DNA from: Microcoleus sp. FACHB-672
GTDB lineage: Bacteria; Cyanobacteriota; Cyanobacteriia; Cyanobacteriales; Oscillatoriaceae
DNA: 64,000 nucleotides
Assembly (NCBI RefSeq): GCF_014695725.1
Contig: NZ_JACJOU010000019.1
Span: 372,001 to 436,000, forward strand
Direction of reading: 5' to 3'
Shown piece by piece: positions 44,928 through 55,397 of the stretch. How positions within the stretch are numbered: the first letter of the stretch is position 1; every line of letters starts with the position of its first letter. The notes under the pieces are model-generated. The model was not told where the DNA came from. It ran no database searches and worked only from the letters and a program-made list of their open reading frames with translations. Position numbers and translations under genes: made by a program.

Positions 44928-46325
44928 TTGGCTCTTGAACCCCGTTTACAGGCTCCTTGGAATTGTGCCCAAGTGGCGCTTTTTTTCCTTCCTTTAACTC
45001 CACTACTGGCAGTCTTGGGCCTCGCGTGGGCGATGTTGGTGACGTGGAAACAGCAGTTCCACACGATCATTCGGCGTCCGGCCAATCAAGGCTTGATTGT
45101 TTTATTTGTCTGGTTGGTAATTACTGCCGGCTTTGCTAATGATCGGCCTACTGCGTTTCTCGGTCTGTTTAATTTTTTACCATTTTTTATATTTTTTCCG
45201 GCGTTCAGCGTTCTGATCCAAACACCGGCTCAACTACGGCGAATCGCGGAGATTTTAGTCATTGGTTCAGTGCCGGTGGTGATTATCGGCTTGGGACAGC
45301 TATTTTGGGGCTGGGCCGGCCCGATAAAATTTTTATGGATTATTGTAGATTGGCTGCTGGCACCCACAGGCAATCCCCCCGGTCGGATGTCTTCTGTTTT
45401 TGAATATACGAATGTTTTAGCTAGTTATCTGGTCGCGACTTTTATTCTCGCCCTAGGGCTATGGCTGGAAACTTATCGGTCATTGCTGCTTAAATGGCAG
45501 CGACAGGAAACCCGCACAAAGCCTGACTACGCCGGTTTAAAAATCGCAAATCCTCACTGGAATGCCGATTTCAGACGCTGGGCATTTTTGACTGTGGCGG
45601 TTGCCGGCAATGCAGCGGCGCTGATTTTAACGAATTCTCGTAATGCTTGGGGAATTGCCGGTTTGGCCTGTTTGGTCTTCGCTGTCTATTTAGGCTGGCG
45701 GTGGCTGGTGGCTGTCGTTGTTGGGGTAGCCGGCTGTCTGCTGGGAGCAGCTTTTGGGCCTGATCCCCTCCGGTATTGGCTGAGAATCGCCGTTCCTCCT
45801 TATTTCTGGGCGCGAATCAATGACCAGATGTATCCAGACCGCCCAGAAGCCCTGATCCGCACGACTCAGTGGCAATTTGCTTGGGATCTCACCTTAGCGC
45901 GTCCCTGGACTGGCTGGGGATTGCGGAATTTTACCTCACTTTACCAAGCACAGATGCAGGAATGGCTGGGTCACCCCCACAATTTGATTTTGATGCTCAG
46001 TTCTGAAGCCGGTATTCCCGCAACGCTCCTATTATGCGGTGTCGTTGGGTGGGTTTTGGCTCAAGGCATCTTGCTGCTGCGCGATTGGCCGGCTGTTTAT
46101 CCTACAGAGACAACTGCCCTCAGTTCCTCTACTGCTCGGTTAATTTTTTTCACGTATCTGCTTGCTTTCTTTGCCTGCACCTTATTTCACCTGTTTGATG
46201 TCACTTTATTTGATTTACGGGTGAATATTCTGGGGTGGTTATTGCTCTCAGCAATTGGTGGAATCGTTTATCAAAGAAAAGCAATTGTCACGAATTCCAA
46301 TAATAAATTCAGGATTGGCACCTAA
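44898..46325 (+). CDS. O-antigen ligase/polymerase-like membrane protein
   Basis: Polytopic membrane protein of about 475 residues with roughly ten helices. A large loop has the WaaL/Wzy-type signature AWDLTLARPWTGWGLRNFTSLY followed by EWLGHPHNLILMLSSEAGIPA; this Gly-His-Pro-His-Asn pattern is the Wzy_C hallmark. Cyanobacterial relatives include the IctB group. It probably joins or polymerises lipid-linked glycans at the outer face of the inner membrane. The start is uncertain: ATG 44898 reads through a heptamer repeat, and TTG at 44928 would exclude it. Confidence 0.85.
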   Translation: MYKSKIENLKLALEPRLQAPWNCAQVALFFLPLTPLLAVLGLAWAMLVTWKQQFHTIIRRPANQGLIVLFVWLVITAGFANDRPTAFLGLFNFLPFFIFFPAFSVLIQTPAQLRRIAEILVIGSVPVVIIGLGQLFWGWAGPIKFLWIIVDWLLAPTGNPPGRMSSVFEYTNVLASYLVATFILALGLWLETYRSLLLKWQRQETRTKPDYAGLKIANPHWNADFRRWAFLTVAVAGNAAALILTNSRNAWGIAGLACLVFAVYLGWRWLVAVVVGVAGCLLGAAFGPDPLRYWLRIAVPPYFWARINDQMYPDRPEALIRTTQWQFAWDLTLARPWTGWGLRNFTSLYQAQMQEWLGHPHNLILMLSSEAGIPATLLLCGVVGWVLAQGILLLRDWPAVYPTETTALSSSTARLIFFTYLLAFFACTLFHLFDVTLFDLRVNILGWLLLSAIGGIVYQRKAIVTNSNNKFRIGT

Positions 46326-46474
46326 CTGGGTCAATCCCAAGGCAACGGGTGCCGGTGGTTGAATCGTTACTTGTGTTGCCGGCACTGCCGCTAAAAATTT
46401 TAGGAACAGCGCAGAATCCCTAAGCTCGTTAAAATAGTTGAAAAGCATTCAACACTAAGCATGGTGGAGCTTCG

Positions 46475-47074
46475 GTGACTCAGAACAGGGCAAAGCGAAA
46501 AGATGAGTATCGAGTGGTGTACGATCGCACCGCCCTAGCGAATAGTTACTACACCCTGCTAGGGTTGCATCCTTCGGCGTCAGCCATAGAAATCCGGCGA
46601 GCGTATCGGGAATTAAGCAAGCGCTATCATCCGGATACAACGGACTTGCCGCCGGCTACGGCAAAGGAAAAATTCCAAAAACTGAACGAAGCCTATGCCA
46701 CCCTCAGCAACCTAGAACGGCGGATGGCTTACGATCAAAAGATTCGCTACTCCAACATCCCCGTTATTCAGCCATCGGGTAACCTGAACCGCCCGATCAG
46801 CCAGTCTGGGAACCCGCAATACTCTTCGGCGTATCTAGACCCCACTGATCGCCCGCTTTCTGCCGGTGAAGTGTTTGCCCTGTTCATTCTGGGGATTACG
46901 TTTATTGGCTGTCTGTTATTAGCGATTGCTGTCGGCTTAACGCGGGGCGATGCAGCCTTGCAACCTATAGGGTTTAACAGCGAACTCAGACAAAAAATGC
47001 CGGCTCAAGAAATCACCTACGATGTGCCGATGTCCCAACCTTTTAATTCCTTAACAACCAAGCGTGAGAAGTAA
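46475..47074 (+). CDS. J-domain protein with C-terminal membrane helix
   Basis: Protein of 199 residues. A J domain (about 24-92) contains YYTLLGLHPSASAIEIRRAY, the HPD motif at 52-54, and KFQKLNEAYATLSNLERRMAYD. A polar linker leads to one hydrophobic helix at about 130-155 (FALFILGITFIGCLLLAIAV). It likely recruits Hsp70 to a membrane. The start is GTG at 46475 with GGAG just upstream. The stop overlaps a hairpin (47063-47098). A DUF3143 gene follows, a pair I recall from other cyanobacteria. Confidence 0.88.
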   Translation: MTQNRAKRKDEYRVVYDRTALANSYYTLLGLHPSASAIEIRRAYRELSKRYHPDTTDLPPATAKEKFQKLNEAYATLSNLERRMAYDQKIRYSNIPVIQPSGNLNRPISQSGNPQYSSAYLDPTDRPLSAGEVFALFILGITFIGCLLLAIAVGLTRGDAALQPIGFNSELRQKMPAQEITYDVPMSQPFNSLTTKREK

Positions 47075-47098
47075 AAAGCAGTTTTCTCACTTCTCACG
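47063..47098 (+). terminator. Hairpin at the end of the J-domain gene
   Basis: CGTGAGAAGT and ACTTCTCACG are perfect 10-bp arms around a 16-nt loop; the first arm includes the TAA stop. There is no T-run, so termination is uncertain. Confidence 0.5.
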
Positions 47099-47146
47099 TT
47101 ATACGTCTGGAATTACTGCTATTATCTAACTCAACCCTTTAACCTT

Positions 47147-47419
47147 ATGGCCATTCCACCCGCCGAGACTCCGCTGTACAACCATCCCCTCCCGGACATT
47201 GAGGACTGGCTACGCTCACAAGGATGCCAGCAAGACCGCAACCAGCTTCACTGCTGGCATCTGCAGCAAGCGAGCTGGGAAGCTGAACTCACCCTGGATA
47301 TTGACCAGCTGACTGTGCGCTATCTTAATGCCGGTGAGGAGGGCCAAGATATTCAACGATCCTTTAAATACTCCCTCAGCCGCAGTGACATTGAAGCGGC
47401 GGTTTTCTCTGGGCCATAA
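47147..47419 (+). CDS. DUF3143 family protein
   Basis: Small soluble protein of 90 residues. Family marks are TPLYNHPLPDIEDWLRSQGC, ELTLDIDQLTVRYL, and the C-terminal FKYSLSRSDIEAAVFSGP. The function is unknown. It follows the J-domain gene by 72 bp on the same strand and ends only three bases before a 15-bp inverted repeat that separates it from uppS. Confidence 0.9.
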   Translation: MAIPPAETPLYNHPLPDIEDWLRSQGCQQDRNQLHCWHLQQASWEAELTLDIDQLTVRYLNAGEEGQDIQRSFKYSLSRSDIEAAVFSGP

Positions 47420-47422
47420 AAC

Positions 47423-47471
47423 TTTTGAATGCGTGAACTGTCCTGTACCTGCACAATTCACGCATTCAAAA
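47423..47471. terminator. Bidirectional terminator between DUF3143 and uppS
   Basis: TTTTGAATGCGTGAA (47423-47437) and TTCACGCATTCAAAA (47457-47471) are perfect 15-bp complements with a 19-nt loop. They sit between convergent genes, ending next to the uppS stop, with T-runs at the arm ends. Confidence 0.8.
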
Positions 47472-47472
47472 C

Positions 47473-48222
47473 TTACACTTTTCCAAAGCGGCGATCCCGC
47501 TGTTGGTAGGCACTCAGCGCCCGATGAAACTCTGCCCGATCAAAATCTGGCCACAGCGTTTCTGTGATGTAAAGTTCTGAGTAAGCCACCTGCCACAGCA
47601 AGAAATTGCTCAGGCGCATTTCACCGCTGGTGCGAATCAGCAAGTCGGGATCACAAATACCGGCAGTGTAGAGATGGCGCTCAAACAGAGCTTCATCAAT
47701 TTGCTCGGGTTGAATTAAACCTTGCTGCACTTGCACCGCAATGGCTCGGCACGCCTGCAAAATTTCCTGCCGGCCTCCATAATTTGTAGCGACCGTAAAC
47801 TGAATTCCCTGATTATGGCGAGTCTCATCGACTGACCGCTCAATCTCTGCGTGGAGCGTTCGCGGGAGCGCACTTAAATTTCCCACAAAATGAATCTGAA
47901 CGTCTTCTTGCATCATTTCTCGTAACTCTTGCCGCAAGACGCGTTCAAACAGGGTCATCAAAAAATTAACCTCTTCTAGAGGCCGGCCCCAATTTTCTGT
48001 AGAAAATGCATAAGCAGTCAGCGCTTTAATTCCCCAGTCTCGACAGCAACGCAATAGATCCTTGAGTACATCGACCCCCCGCCGATGGCCCATAATTCGA
48101 GGTAGCCCCTGCCGCTTGGCCCAGCGGCCATTCCCATCCATAATCACTGCTACGTGTCTGGGCAGACGTTCTTGGTTAAGGTCAGCAGGTAACTCTTGTA
48201 AAACAGTTGGCTTAGCAGTCAT
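47473..48222 (-). CDS. uppS: Isoprenyl transferase (undecaprenyl diphosphate synthase)
   Basis: Cis-prenyltransferase of 249 residues that elongates farnesyl diphosphate with isopentenyl diphosphate to the C55 carrier used for peptidoglycan and polysaccharides. Marks are [20 protein letters not shown] with catalytic Asp29, [35 protein letters not shown], and the C-terminal [19 protein letters not shown]. It overlaps cdaA by 4 bp, so the two are translationally coupled. Confidence 0.97.
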   Translation of the reverse strand: MTAKPTVLQELPADLNQERLPRHVAVIMDGNGRWAKRQGLPRIMGHRRGVDVLKDLLRCCRDWGIKALTAYAFSTENWGRPLEEVNFLMTLFERVLRQELREMMQEDVQIHFVGNLSALPRTLHAEIERSVDETRHNQGIQFTVATNYGGRQEILQACRAIAVQVQQGLIQPEQIDEALFERHLYTAGICDPDLLIRTSGEMRLSNFLLWQVAYSELYITETLWPDFDRAEFHRALSAYQQRDRRFGKV

Positions 48223-49163
48223 TTTTTATCACCAGAAGCCGATGATGGAAGACGCAGAAAACGCGAAACAAGTGCCAATATCCGAGAACTTAGTATTCCC
48301 AACCGGCGCAAATTAGGAGCAACTGGTTCGCGCTCAACAGATTGAGAAAATCGAGCCTCTAGCAGTTCTTTCAGTTTACTGCTGGTTAAAGGTCGATTTA
48401 GTGTGCCCCTTTCCGCTAAGGAAATTGAGCCGGTTTCTTCAGATACAACGACACACAGGCAATTTTCGACACGTTCTGTAATTCCCATTGCCGCACGATG
48501 GCGCGTCCCTAGCTGTCGCGAAGCCGTGCGTTCAGAAAGTGGCAAAATCACGCCGGCTGCAACAATCCGAGAGGCCCGAATTAAAACGGCCCCATCGTGT
48601 AACAGTGTGCTTGTCTGAAAAATCGTCTGTAGCAGTTCCTTAGACACTTCTCCATTCAACTTCACTCCGGGCACGGAAAAATCCCGCTCATCAATTGGGC
48701 TGCCTGTTTCCAAAATCAACAAAGCACCCGTGCGGTTTTGGGAAAGTTCCTTCACCGCATCTACAATTTCATCAAGTACACTGTCGGTCTTGGGAATGGC
48801 TCCCCTCGACGGTTGGAACAGCTGTACAATTTCTCCCCGGCCCAGTTGTTCAAGGAACCGACGGAACTCGGACTGTAAAATTACAGCCATTGTCACCGCC
48901 GAGCCAATCACCAACTTTTCCAGGACAAAACTTAACAGCCTCAAATCCAAGCTGTTACTGACCGTTGTCGCCAGCATTAAGATAATTAATCCCCGCACCA
49001 TCCACAGCGTGCGGCGCTCACCAATAATGACGAGCACCATATAAGTGAGGGCCAGAACCAACCCAATGTCAATAGGGCCTTTCAGCCATTGCGTCCAAAA
49101 GTCTATAAGGTGACGCAGCACGGACTGAGTCCAGCTAGGGTCGTGACCGGGACCCAAATTCAT
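48219..49163 (-). CDS. cdaA: Diadenylate cyclase, CdaA family
   Basis: Membrane-bound c-di-AMP synthase of 314 residues. Three N-terminal helices (about 34-48, 54-70, 79-95) precede the DAC domain, which carries DGA at 190-192 ([14 protein letters not shown]) and RHR at 221-223 ([13 protein letters not shown]), the signature catalytic motifs. c-di-AMP governs osmotic and potassium balance, and in cyanobacteria night survival. The domain order matches CdaA rather than DisA. It overlaps uppS by 4 bp, and lysA lies 307 bp upstream on the same strand. Confidence 0.96.
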   Translation of the reverse strand: MNLGPGHDPSWTQSVLRHLIDFWTQWLKGPIDIGLVLALTYMVLVIIGERRTLWMVRGLIILMLATTVSNSLDLRLLSFVLEKLVIGSAVTMAVILQSEFRRFLEQLGRGEIVQLFQPSRGAIPKTDSVLDEIVDAVKELSQNRTGALLILETGSPIDERDFSVPGVKLNGEVSKELLQTIFQTSTLLHDGAVLIRASRIVAAGVILPLSERTASRQLGTRHRAAMGITERVENCLCVVVSEETGSISLAERGTLNRPLTSSKLKELLEARFSQSVEREPVAPNLRRLGILSSRILALVSRFLRLPSSASGDKK

Positions 49164-49470
49164 TGAACTATTAGCAAAGATTAGCAGATTTGTGCTTGAG
49201 ACAGGCTCAGCAATGCTGAGTCCTTACAGCTTGATTCTATGCCAGCAGACATCCCTTGTGGCAGTCTTTTAAACCAGAACTTCTCTTCCATCTGATGCCA
49301 CCTGCCCTTACAGAGAAAATTGTTACAGATGCAACAACCGGCCTGAAAATTAAGCGAGGTTTAACGACAACTAGAATCAGTGAGAAGTCAGAAGTGAGAG
49401 GAGGAAAATTTGTTTCTCGCTTCTGTGTTTCCTCAGGGATGCCCCGGCTTGTGGCTTAGCAGCCGGACAT
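49164..49470. other. Spacer between lysA and cdaA
   Basis: 307 bp with no gene. A hairpin near the lysA end (49389-49425), CAGAAGTGAGA with TCTCGCTTCTG (one G-T pair), may slow or end lysA transcription. The repeat AGAAGTCAGAAGTGAGAGG next to it is of short-repeat type. Confidence 0.45.
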
Positions 49471-50883
49471 TTATTTTGCAAAGCCGATGAGTCTTTCTGG
49501 TAGCCGATCTTGACGGAGCAAGTCTTGGTAAGTTTCTCGCTGCAAGATGACGTTGGCTTCCCCCTCTCTGACCAAAACCGCTGCCGGTCGGGGCAGACGA
49601 TTGTAGTTAGAGGCCATGCTGTAATTGTAAGCGCCGGTGCTCATCACCACCAAGACATCGCCCGGTTCTGCCGGCGGCAGTTGTGCGTTTTTAATCAGGA
49701 TATCTCCCGATTCGCAGTGTTTGCCGGCCACCGTCACCGTCTCCGTCATGGGTGATCCCATCCGATTAGCGATCGCTGCCCGATAGAGAGATTGATAAGT
49801 AATCGGACGGGGATTATCTGACATTCCCCCATCAACTGCCAGATAAGTCCGAATTCCGGGGATCACTTTTTGATTTCCGACTGTATAAGCTGTGATACAA
49901 GCCGTTCCAATCAGTGAACGTCCAGGCTCACACAGCAGCTTGGGCAACGGCAACTGCTGAGCTTGGCATTCGCCGGCAATCGCTTCGCAAATTACCTTTG
50001 CCCAAGACTCGATGCTAGGGGGATCGTCCGATTCAGTATAGCGAATGCCCAACCCACCGCCGACATTTAATTCTGTCACCGGCAATTTGTACTCACCGGC
50101 TTTGACCAGCCATTGCACGAGAACCTTGGCCAAATCCTGATGCGGTTGGAGTTCAAAAATTTGGGAGCCAATGTGAGCGTGAATGCCAATACATGATATA
50201 AAAGACTGCTTGCTGACAAAGTTAAAAACTTCATCCACCCCATCGGGATCGAAGCCAAATTTGCTGTCTAAGTGGCCGGTGCGGATGTACTCGTGGGTGT
50301 GACACTCAATGCCAGGAGTCAGACGTAACATGATCTGCACCGGCATAAATGAGGCAGTTTGGGTGATTTCCGCCAGGGTGTGCAGTTCCAGCCAGTTATC
50401 CACCACAATGATGCAGCCGGTTTCAATGGCCAAGTTCAGTTCTGCGCGGGACTTATTGTTGCCGTGAAAATAAATTTTATCGGGACGAACGCCGGCACCC
50501 ACGGCTGTGTGCAGTTCACCCCCAGAAACCACATCGATCCCCAAGCCTTCACTGTTGGCAATCGCGCAGACAGCCAAACAACTCCAAGCTTTAGACGCGT
50601 ATACCACTTGAGATTCACCCGGATAGTAGCGGCTGAAAGCATCCCGGTACTGCCGGCAAGCCGTCCGCAGCGTTTCTTCATCCAAAATGTATAGTGGAGA
50701 CCCAAAGCGCTCAATCAGCGTTGTCACATCACAGCCACCGATTTCCAAATGGTCTTGACTGTTAACTTTCGCTGTGATCGGCAACAGTTGTTGGTTCGGT
50801 GAGCGAGATTCTGAAGCACCAATCGTCTCTGGTAAATATTGATGTGCTGAATTTTCAGCCGCTACAGGGCGAGTAGATAGCAT
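49471..50883 (-). CDS. lysA: Diaminopimelate decarboxylase
   Basis: PLP enzyme of 470 residues that decarboxylates meso-diaminopimelate to lysine, in competition with peptidoglycan use of DAP. PLP lysine is K98 in VVYASKAWSCLAV; others are GVDVVSGGELHTA-like segment DVVSGGELHTAV, IHAHIGSQIFELQ, LNVGGGLGIRY, CEPGRSLIGTA, and CESGDILIKNAQLPP near the end. The first 40 residues are a poorly conserved extension, so the real start may be later. It heads the minus-strand group lysA, cdaA, uppS. Confidence 0.96.
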   Translation of the reverse strand: MLSTRPVAAENSAHQYLPETIGASESRSPNQQLLPITAKVNSQDHLEIGGCDVTTLIERFGSPLYILDEETLRTACRQYRDAFSRYYPGESQVVYASKAWSCLAVCAIANSEGLGIDVVSGGELHTAVGAGVRPDKIYFHGNNKSRAELNLAIETGCIIVVDNWLELHTLAEITQTASFMPVQIMLRLTPGIECHTHEYIRTGHLDSKFGFDPDGVDEVFNFVSKQSFISCIGIHAHIGSQIFELQPHQDLAKVLVQWLVKAGEYKLPVTELNVGGGLGIRYTESDDPPSIESWAKVICEAIAGECQAQQLPLPKLLCEPGRSLIGTACITAYTVGNQKVIPGIRTYLAVDGGMSDNPRPITYQSLYRAAIANRMGSPMTETVTVAGKHCESGDILIKNAQLPPAEPGDVLVVMSTGAYNYSMASNYNRLPRPAAVLVREGEANVILQRETYQDLLRQDRLPERLIGFAK

Positions 50884-51064
50884 AATCCGATTCTTTATCC
50901 TTAGTTGAGTGAGGGAGCAGGTGCATTTCGGCTCTCAGTTGCGATTTCAAACTCCAAACATTTTACGAATTTTTGGCTAATCGAAAATCTTATTCTTGTT
51001 TCGAGTTTGACCGAGACAGTACAATTGAGTTTTGTGCGTTCTCAGCCATTTATCACTCGCTTCT

Positions 51065-51655
51065 GTGAATTTTTTGGAACTGAAACCGCTGACATCAGAG
51101 CTTTTGCCGGCAGTGGGAGAACTTGATCGGCTGTGTTTCGGGCAATTGTGGACAATCGATGCCTACCAGCGAGAAATAGACAGTCCTAACAGCGATTTAC
51201 TGAGTTTATCCTTTGTCATAGATCATGACTCAGCCGCAACAGACAAAGAGCAAAAGACCAAGGGGAATAGACAAATTCTCCTGGGATTAGGTTGTCTGTG
51301 GGCAATTTTAGAAGAAGCGCACATCACAATTTTGGCCGTTCATCCTGAATATCGGCATCAGGGGTTTGGACAAGTATTGTTGCTGGGCTTACTGAAATCG
51401 GCAGTTAACCGGCATCTGGAATGGGCGACCCTAGAAGTAAGAAGTTCTAATCAACCCGCACTGTCTCTTTACCAAAAATTTGGGTTTCGCGAAGTCGGAC
51501 GCCGCCGCCGCTACTACCAAGATACTGGCGAAGATGCTTTAATTCTCTGGCTTTCTGGTTTGCAACGCCCTGAATTTACCCAAACTTTAGCCAATTGGCA
51601 TCAAGAAACTTCCGATCGTCTTTCCCGTAATGACTGGTCTATCAACTATCAGTAA
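51065..51655 (+). CDS. rimI: Ribosomal-protein-alanine N-acetyltransferase
   Basis: GNAT-family acetyltransferase of 196 residues, of the RimI type that acetylates the N-terminus of ribosomal protein S18. The acetyl-CoA site is HPEYRHQGFGQVLLLGLL, after ILAVH; the next hallmark is LEVRSSNQPALSLYQKFGF and the C-terminal RRYYQDTGEDALILWL. A GTG at 51065 gives NFLELKPLTSE, matching usual family starts; an ATG is at 51032. An insert at about residues 55-70 (DSAATDKEQKTKGN) is unusual. clpC follows after about 200 bp. Confidence 0.88.
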   Translation: MNFLELKPLTSELLPAVGELDRLCFGQLWTIDAYQREIDSPNSDLLSLSFVIDHDSAATDKEQKTKGNRQILLGLGCLWAILEEAHITILAVHPEYRHQGFGQVLLLGLLKSAVNRHLEWATLEVRSSNQPALSLYQKFGFREVGRRRRYYQDTGEDALILWLSGLQRPEFTQTLANWHQETSDRLSRNDWSINYQ

Positions 51656-51853
51656 GAAATTAACCTTTAAAGCAAAACCCCTCAAAAGACACTCACCCAA
51701 AAGAAGGAAATTTAAAATAAATTGGGCATTTGCCTTCAATCTTTTCAGTTTTGCCGGCTGCGATCCCCCTATATGTTGCAAGTGTGACAGCCGAATAAAA
51801 TCCCTGTGCTAAAATCAGCGTACGGGCACGCAGCAGGTGATGGGAATAACGCC

Positions 51854-54328
51854 ATGTTTGAACGCTTTACAGAAAAAGCCATAAAGGTGATTATGCTGGC
51901 CCAGGAGGAAGCACGTCGCCTGGGACATAACTTCGTGGGCACAGAACAAATCCTTCTGGGTTTGATCGGAGAAGGAACTGGTGTTGCCGCCAAAGTTCTT
52001 AAATCAATGGGCGTCAATCTCAAAGATGCTCGAATTGAAGTAGAAAAAATTATCGGCAGAGGTTCCGGCTTCGTCGCAGTTGAAATTCCTTTTACTCCAA
52101 GGGCCAAGCGCGTTCTAGAGCTATCTCTAGAAGAAGCTCGCCAACTCGGACATAATTATATTGGCACTGAACACCTGCTTTTAGGTTTAATCCGAGAAGG
52201 GGAAGGCGTAGCAGCCAGAGTGCTAGAAAACCTGGGAGTGGATCTGTCAAAAGTCCGGACGCAGGTCATTAGAATGCTGGGAGAGACGGCAGAAGTCACC
52301 CCAGGCGCGTCTCAGGGGCGCACCAAAACGCCAACACTTGATGAGTTTGGTTCTAACCTGACCCAAATGGCCGCTGACGGCAAACTTGACCCAGTGGTGG
52401 GCCGGCAAAAAGAAATTGAACGGGTGATTCAAATTCTTGGTCGCCGTACTAAGAATAACCCTGTGTTAATCGGGGAACCCGGAGTCGGTAAAACTGCCAT
52501 CGCTGAAGGTCTGGCTCAGAGGATTGCTAATAACGATATTCCCGACATTCTCGAAGACAAGCGGGTTGTGACCCTAGACATTGGCTTGCTGGTAGCCGGC
52601 ACAAAGTATCGTGGGGAATTTGAGGAACGCCTCAAGAAAATCATGGATGAGATCCGCTCTGCCGGCAATGTCATCCTGGTAATTGACGAGGTGCATACCC
52701 TAATCGGAGCCGGGGCCGCAGAAGGGGCCATCGACGCCGCAAACATTCTTAAGCCGGCATTGGCTAGAGGTGAATTGCAGTGCATTGGGGCAACCACCTT
52801 AGATGAATACCGCAAGCACATTGAGCGGGATGCTGCCTTAGAACGCCGCTTCCAGCCGGTGATGGTGGGCGAACCAACCGTTGACGAAACCATTGAAATT
52901 CTCTACGGGTTGCGTGATCGCTACGAGCAACACCACAAGCTCAAGATTTCCGACGCTGCCCTAGAAGCAGCCGCCAAGCTCTCTGATCGCTACATTAGTG
53001 ATCGCTACTTGCCCGATAAAGCGATTGACTTAGTAGATGAAGCCGGTTCAAGAGTGCGGTTAATCAACTCCCAACTGCCCCCGGCGGCCAAGGAACTTGA
53101 TAAAGAACTGCGGCAAGTTCTGAAAGAGAAAGACGATGCCGTCCGCTCTCAAGACTTTGACCGAGCCGGCGAATTGCGTGATCGCGAAATGGAAATCAAA
53201 ACAGAAATCCGCGCGATTGCTAACAGCAAAAAGACCGAGTCTCCCAAGAGCGAAGATGCCTCGCCGGTTGTTACCGAAGAAGACATCGCCCAAATTGTTG
53301 CCAGTTGGACAGGCGTGCCGGTGAATAAACTCACCGAATCCGAATCCGAGAAACTGCTGCACATGGAAGACACCCTGCACCAGCGTCTCATCGGTCAGGA
53401 AGAAGCCGTCAAAGCCGTCTCTCGTGCCATTCGCCGTGCCCGTGTTGGTTTGAAGAACCCCAACCGGCCCATCGCCAGCTTTATCTTCTCCGGCCCTACC
53501 GGCGTTGGTAAAACCGAGCTGACCAAAGCCTTGGCTACCTACTTCTTCGGTTCGGAAGAGGCCATGATTCGGCTCGATATGTCGGAATACATGGAACGTC
53601 ATACCGTCTCCAAACTGATCGGTTCGCCCCCTGGCTATGTTGGTTACAACGAAGGTGGCCAGCTAACCGAAGCTGTACGCCGGCGTCCTTACACCGTGGT
53701 GCTGTTTGACGAAATCGAAAAAGCTCACCCCGATGTCTTCAATATGCTATTGCAAATCCTTGAAGACGGACGCCTTACTGATGCTAAAGGCCGCACGGTG
53801 GACTTCAAGAACACCTTGCTGATCATGACCTCCAACATCGGTTCTAAGGTGATTGAGAAAGGCGGCGGCGGATTGGGCTTTGAGTTCTCTGAGAATCAAT
53901 CGGATGCTCAATACACCCGCATTCGCTCTCTGGTTAACGAAGAACTTAAGAACTACTTCCGCCCAGAGTTTCTCAACCGTCTTGATGAAATCATCGTCTT
54001 CCGCCAGCTGAATATGGACGAAATCAAGGAAATCGCCGATATCATGCTGGGTGAAGTATTCAAGCGCCTGACTGAGAAAGGCATCACCTTGGAAGTGACC
54101 GAACGCTTTAAAGAGCGCTTGGTACAAGAAGGCTATAACCAAAGCTACGGTGCCAGACCCCTGCGCCGCGCGATTATGCGCCTGCTAGAAGACGTTTTGG
54201 CAGAGGAAATCCTGTCAGCACGCATCAAAGAAGGCGACACTGCCACCATTGATGTCGATGATGACGGTCAAGTGAAGGTTGTGCTGGGTCAAAAGCGGGA
54301 ACTGCTTCCCCAAGCCGCTGAAATGTAA
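51854..54328 (+). CDS. clpC: ATP-dependent Clp protease ATP-binding subunit ClpC
   Basis: Hsp100 unfoldase of 824 residues that feeds proteins to ClpP. Order: two Clp-N repeats (about 1-140, each with [15 protein letters not shown]-like sequence), D1 with Walker A GEPGVGKT at 207, a UVR-containing middle region near 430 ([17 protein letters not shown]), D2 with Walker A GPTGVGKT at 547, and the ClpP-docking loop LGF at 674-676 in GGGGLGFEF. Highly conserved and essential in cyanobacteria. I chose ATG at 51854 ([12 protein letters not shown]), the family start. It ends in a strong terminator. Confidence 0.98.
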   Translation: MFERFTEKAIKVIMLAQEEARRLGHNFVGTEQILLGLIGEGTGVAAKVLKSMGVNLKDARIEVEKIIGRGSGFVAVEIPFTPRAKRVLELSLEEARQLGHNYIGTEHLLLGLIREGEGVAARVLENLGVDLSKVRTQVIRMLGETAEVTPGASQGRTKTPTLDEFGSNLTQMAADGKLDPVVGRQKEIERVIQILGRRTKNNPVLIGEPGVGKTAIAEGLAQRIANNDIPDILEDKRVVTLDIGLLVAGTKYRGEFEERLKKIMDEIRSAGNVILVIDEVHTLIGAGAAEGAIDAANILKPALARGELQCIGATTLDEYRKHIERDAALERRFQPVMVGEPTVDETIEILYGLRDRYEQHHKLKISDAALEAAAKLSDRYISDRYLPDKAIDLVDEAGSRVRLINSQLPPAAKELDKELRQVLKEKDDAVRSQDFDRAGELRDREMEIKTEIRAIANSKKTESPKSEDASPVVTEEDIAQIVASWTGVPVNKLTESESEKLLHMEDTLHQRLIGQEEAVKAVSRAIRRARVGLKNPNRPIASFIFSGPTGVGKTELTKALATYFFGSEEAMIRLDMSEYMERHTVSKLIGSPPGYVGYNEGGQLTEAVRRRPYTVVLFDEIEKAHPDVFNMLLQILEDGRLTDAKGRTVDFKNTLLIMTSNIGSKVIEKGGGGLGFEFSENQSDAQYTRIRSLVNEELKNYFRPEFLNRLDEIIVFRQLNMDEIKEIADIMLGEVFKRLTEKGITLEVTERFKERLVQEGYNQSYGARPLRRAIMRLLEDVLAEEILSARIKEGDTATIDVDDDGQVKVVLGQKRELLPQAAEM

Positions 54329-54373
54329 CATTGCCGGTGGCTGTTTCTTCAGCACTTAGCGATTTGAATCAAT

Positions 54374-54412
54374 AAAAAGCGGTAGAGATGAATCTTCTCT
54401 ACCGCCTTTTTA
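54374..54412 (+). terminator. Rho-independent terminator of clpC
   Basis: GCGGTAGAGA and TCTCTACCGC are a perfect 10-bp stem around a 7-nt loop, preceded by AAAAA and followed by CTTTTT. Confidence 0.93.
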
Positions 54413-54567
54413 TATGGGTTGTGGTTGCTTCCAGCTTGTCGCTTGATGGATAGGAGCGCAATTCAGGCTAAAATGCCAGAGCTGCTGGGTGCTGTCTGCA
54501 ACAAAGGCCGGCCCAAAAAGTTTAGGCACACCTTCACAGAACGGGAGTAACCTTAAGGGAGGACTCG

Positions 54568-55140
54568 ATGGCATTTGATGAAAAAAATTGGGAAACTTCT
54601 CCACTTTGGGTGCGAGTGTGGCGCAAGCAGCGCGAAAATATTCAGATTTTAGTCATTGCGTTAGTTTTAGCCTTTTCGATCCGCACGTTTGTGGCAGAAC
54701 CGCGCTATATCCCGTCAGATTCAATGGTGCCAACTCTGCTAATGGGCGATCGCCTCGTCGTGGAAAAAATTTCTTATCACTTTCGGCCACCAACTACTGG
54801 CGATATTATTGTCTTTGCTCCACCCCTAGCGCTGCAAAAAGATGGGTACGACAAAGATCAAGCTTTTATTAAACGAGTGATCGGTGAACCGGGTCAAATC
54901 CTTAAGATCCAAGATGGCCAAGTTTACCTGAATGACTCTCCCTTAAAGGAAGACTACATTGCACAACCGCCGGACTATAACTGGGGACCCCAAACGGTTC
55001 CTGAGAATGAATTCTTTGTCATGGGAGATAACCGTAATAACAGTAACGACTCTCATATTTGGGGGTTTCTGCCAAAACAAAATATTATTGGCCGTGCTTG
55101 GCTTCGCTTTTGGCCTTTCAGCCGGCTTGGTCGAGTTTAA
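54568..55140 (+). CDS. lepB: Signal peptidase I
   Basis: Membrane serine protease of 190 residues that removes signal peptides of exported and thylakoid-lumen proteins. One N-terminal helix (about 25-40) precedes box B, PSDSMVPTLLMGDRLVVEK with nucleophile Ser52, GDIIVFAPP, box D FIKRVIGEPGQ with general-base Lys102, and box E VMGDNRNNSNDSHIWGF. Single-helix short type, as in other cyanobacteria. GGAGG precedes the ATG. Confidence 0.97.
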   Translation: MAFDEKNWETSPLWVRVWRKQRENIQILVIALVLAFSIRTFVAEPRYIPSDSMVPTLLMGDRLVVEKISYHFRPPTTGDIIVFAPPLALQKDGYDKDQAFIKRVIGEPGQILKIQDGQVYLNDSPLKEDYIAQPPDYNWGPQTVPENEFFVMGDNRNNSNDSHIWGFLPKQNIIGRAWLRFWPFSRLGRV

Positions 55141-55397
55141 TCAGTTGGGTTTATAAACTTAAGCAATGTGAAGGTCAACCTTATAAAGAAACATCCTCAA
55201 TGAAACATTTGCTTTTTTTTGAGTGGAGAAGTGCGATATGCTCACCTTTAGACATTTAGCTTGAGTGTTGAGAAGTAGGGCTTTCCACACCCGCTCAGTT
55301 GAACCAAAACCTGGCACTGCACTAGAATAAGACTAGGAAAATTCAGCTACAGCGGGACTTCCCACCTAGTCATTAAGTCAATTGGGTGGACTTAGCA

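Noticed and set aside
53060-53602. Minus-strand open frames across clpC
   Set aside because: They are antisense shadows of strongly conserved clpC codons.
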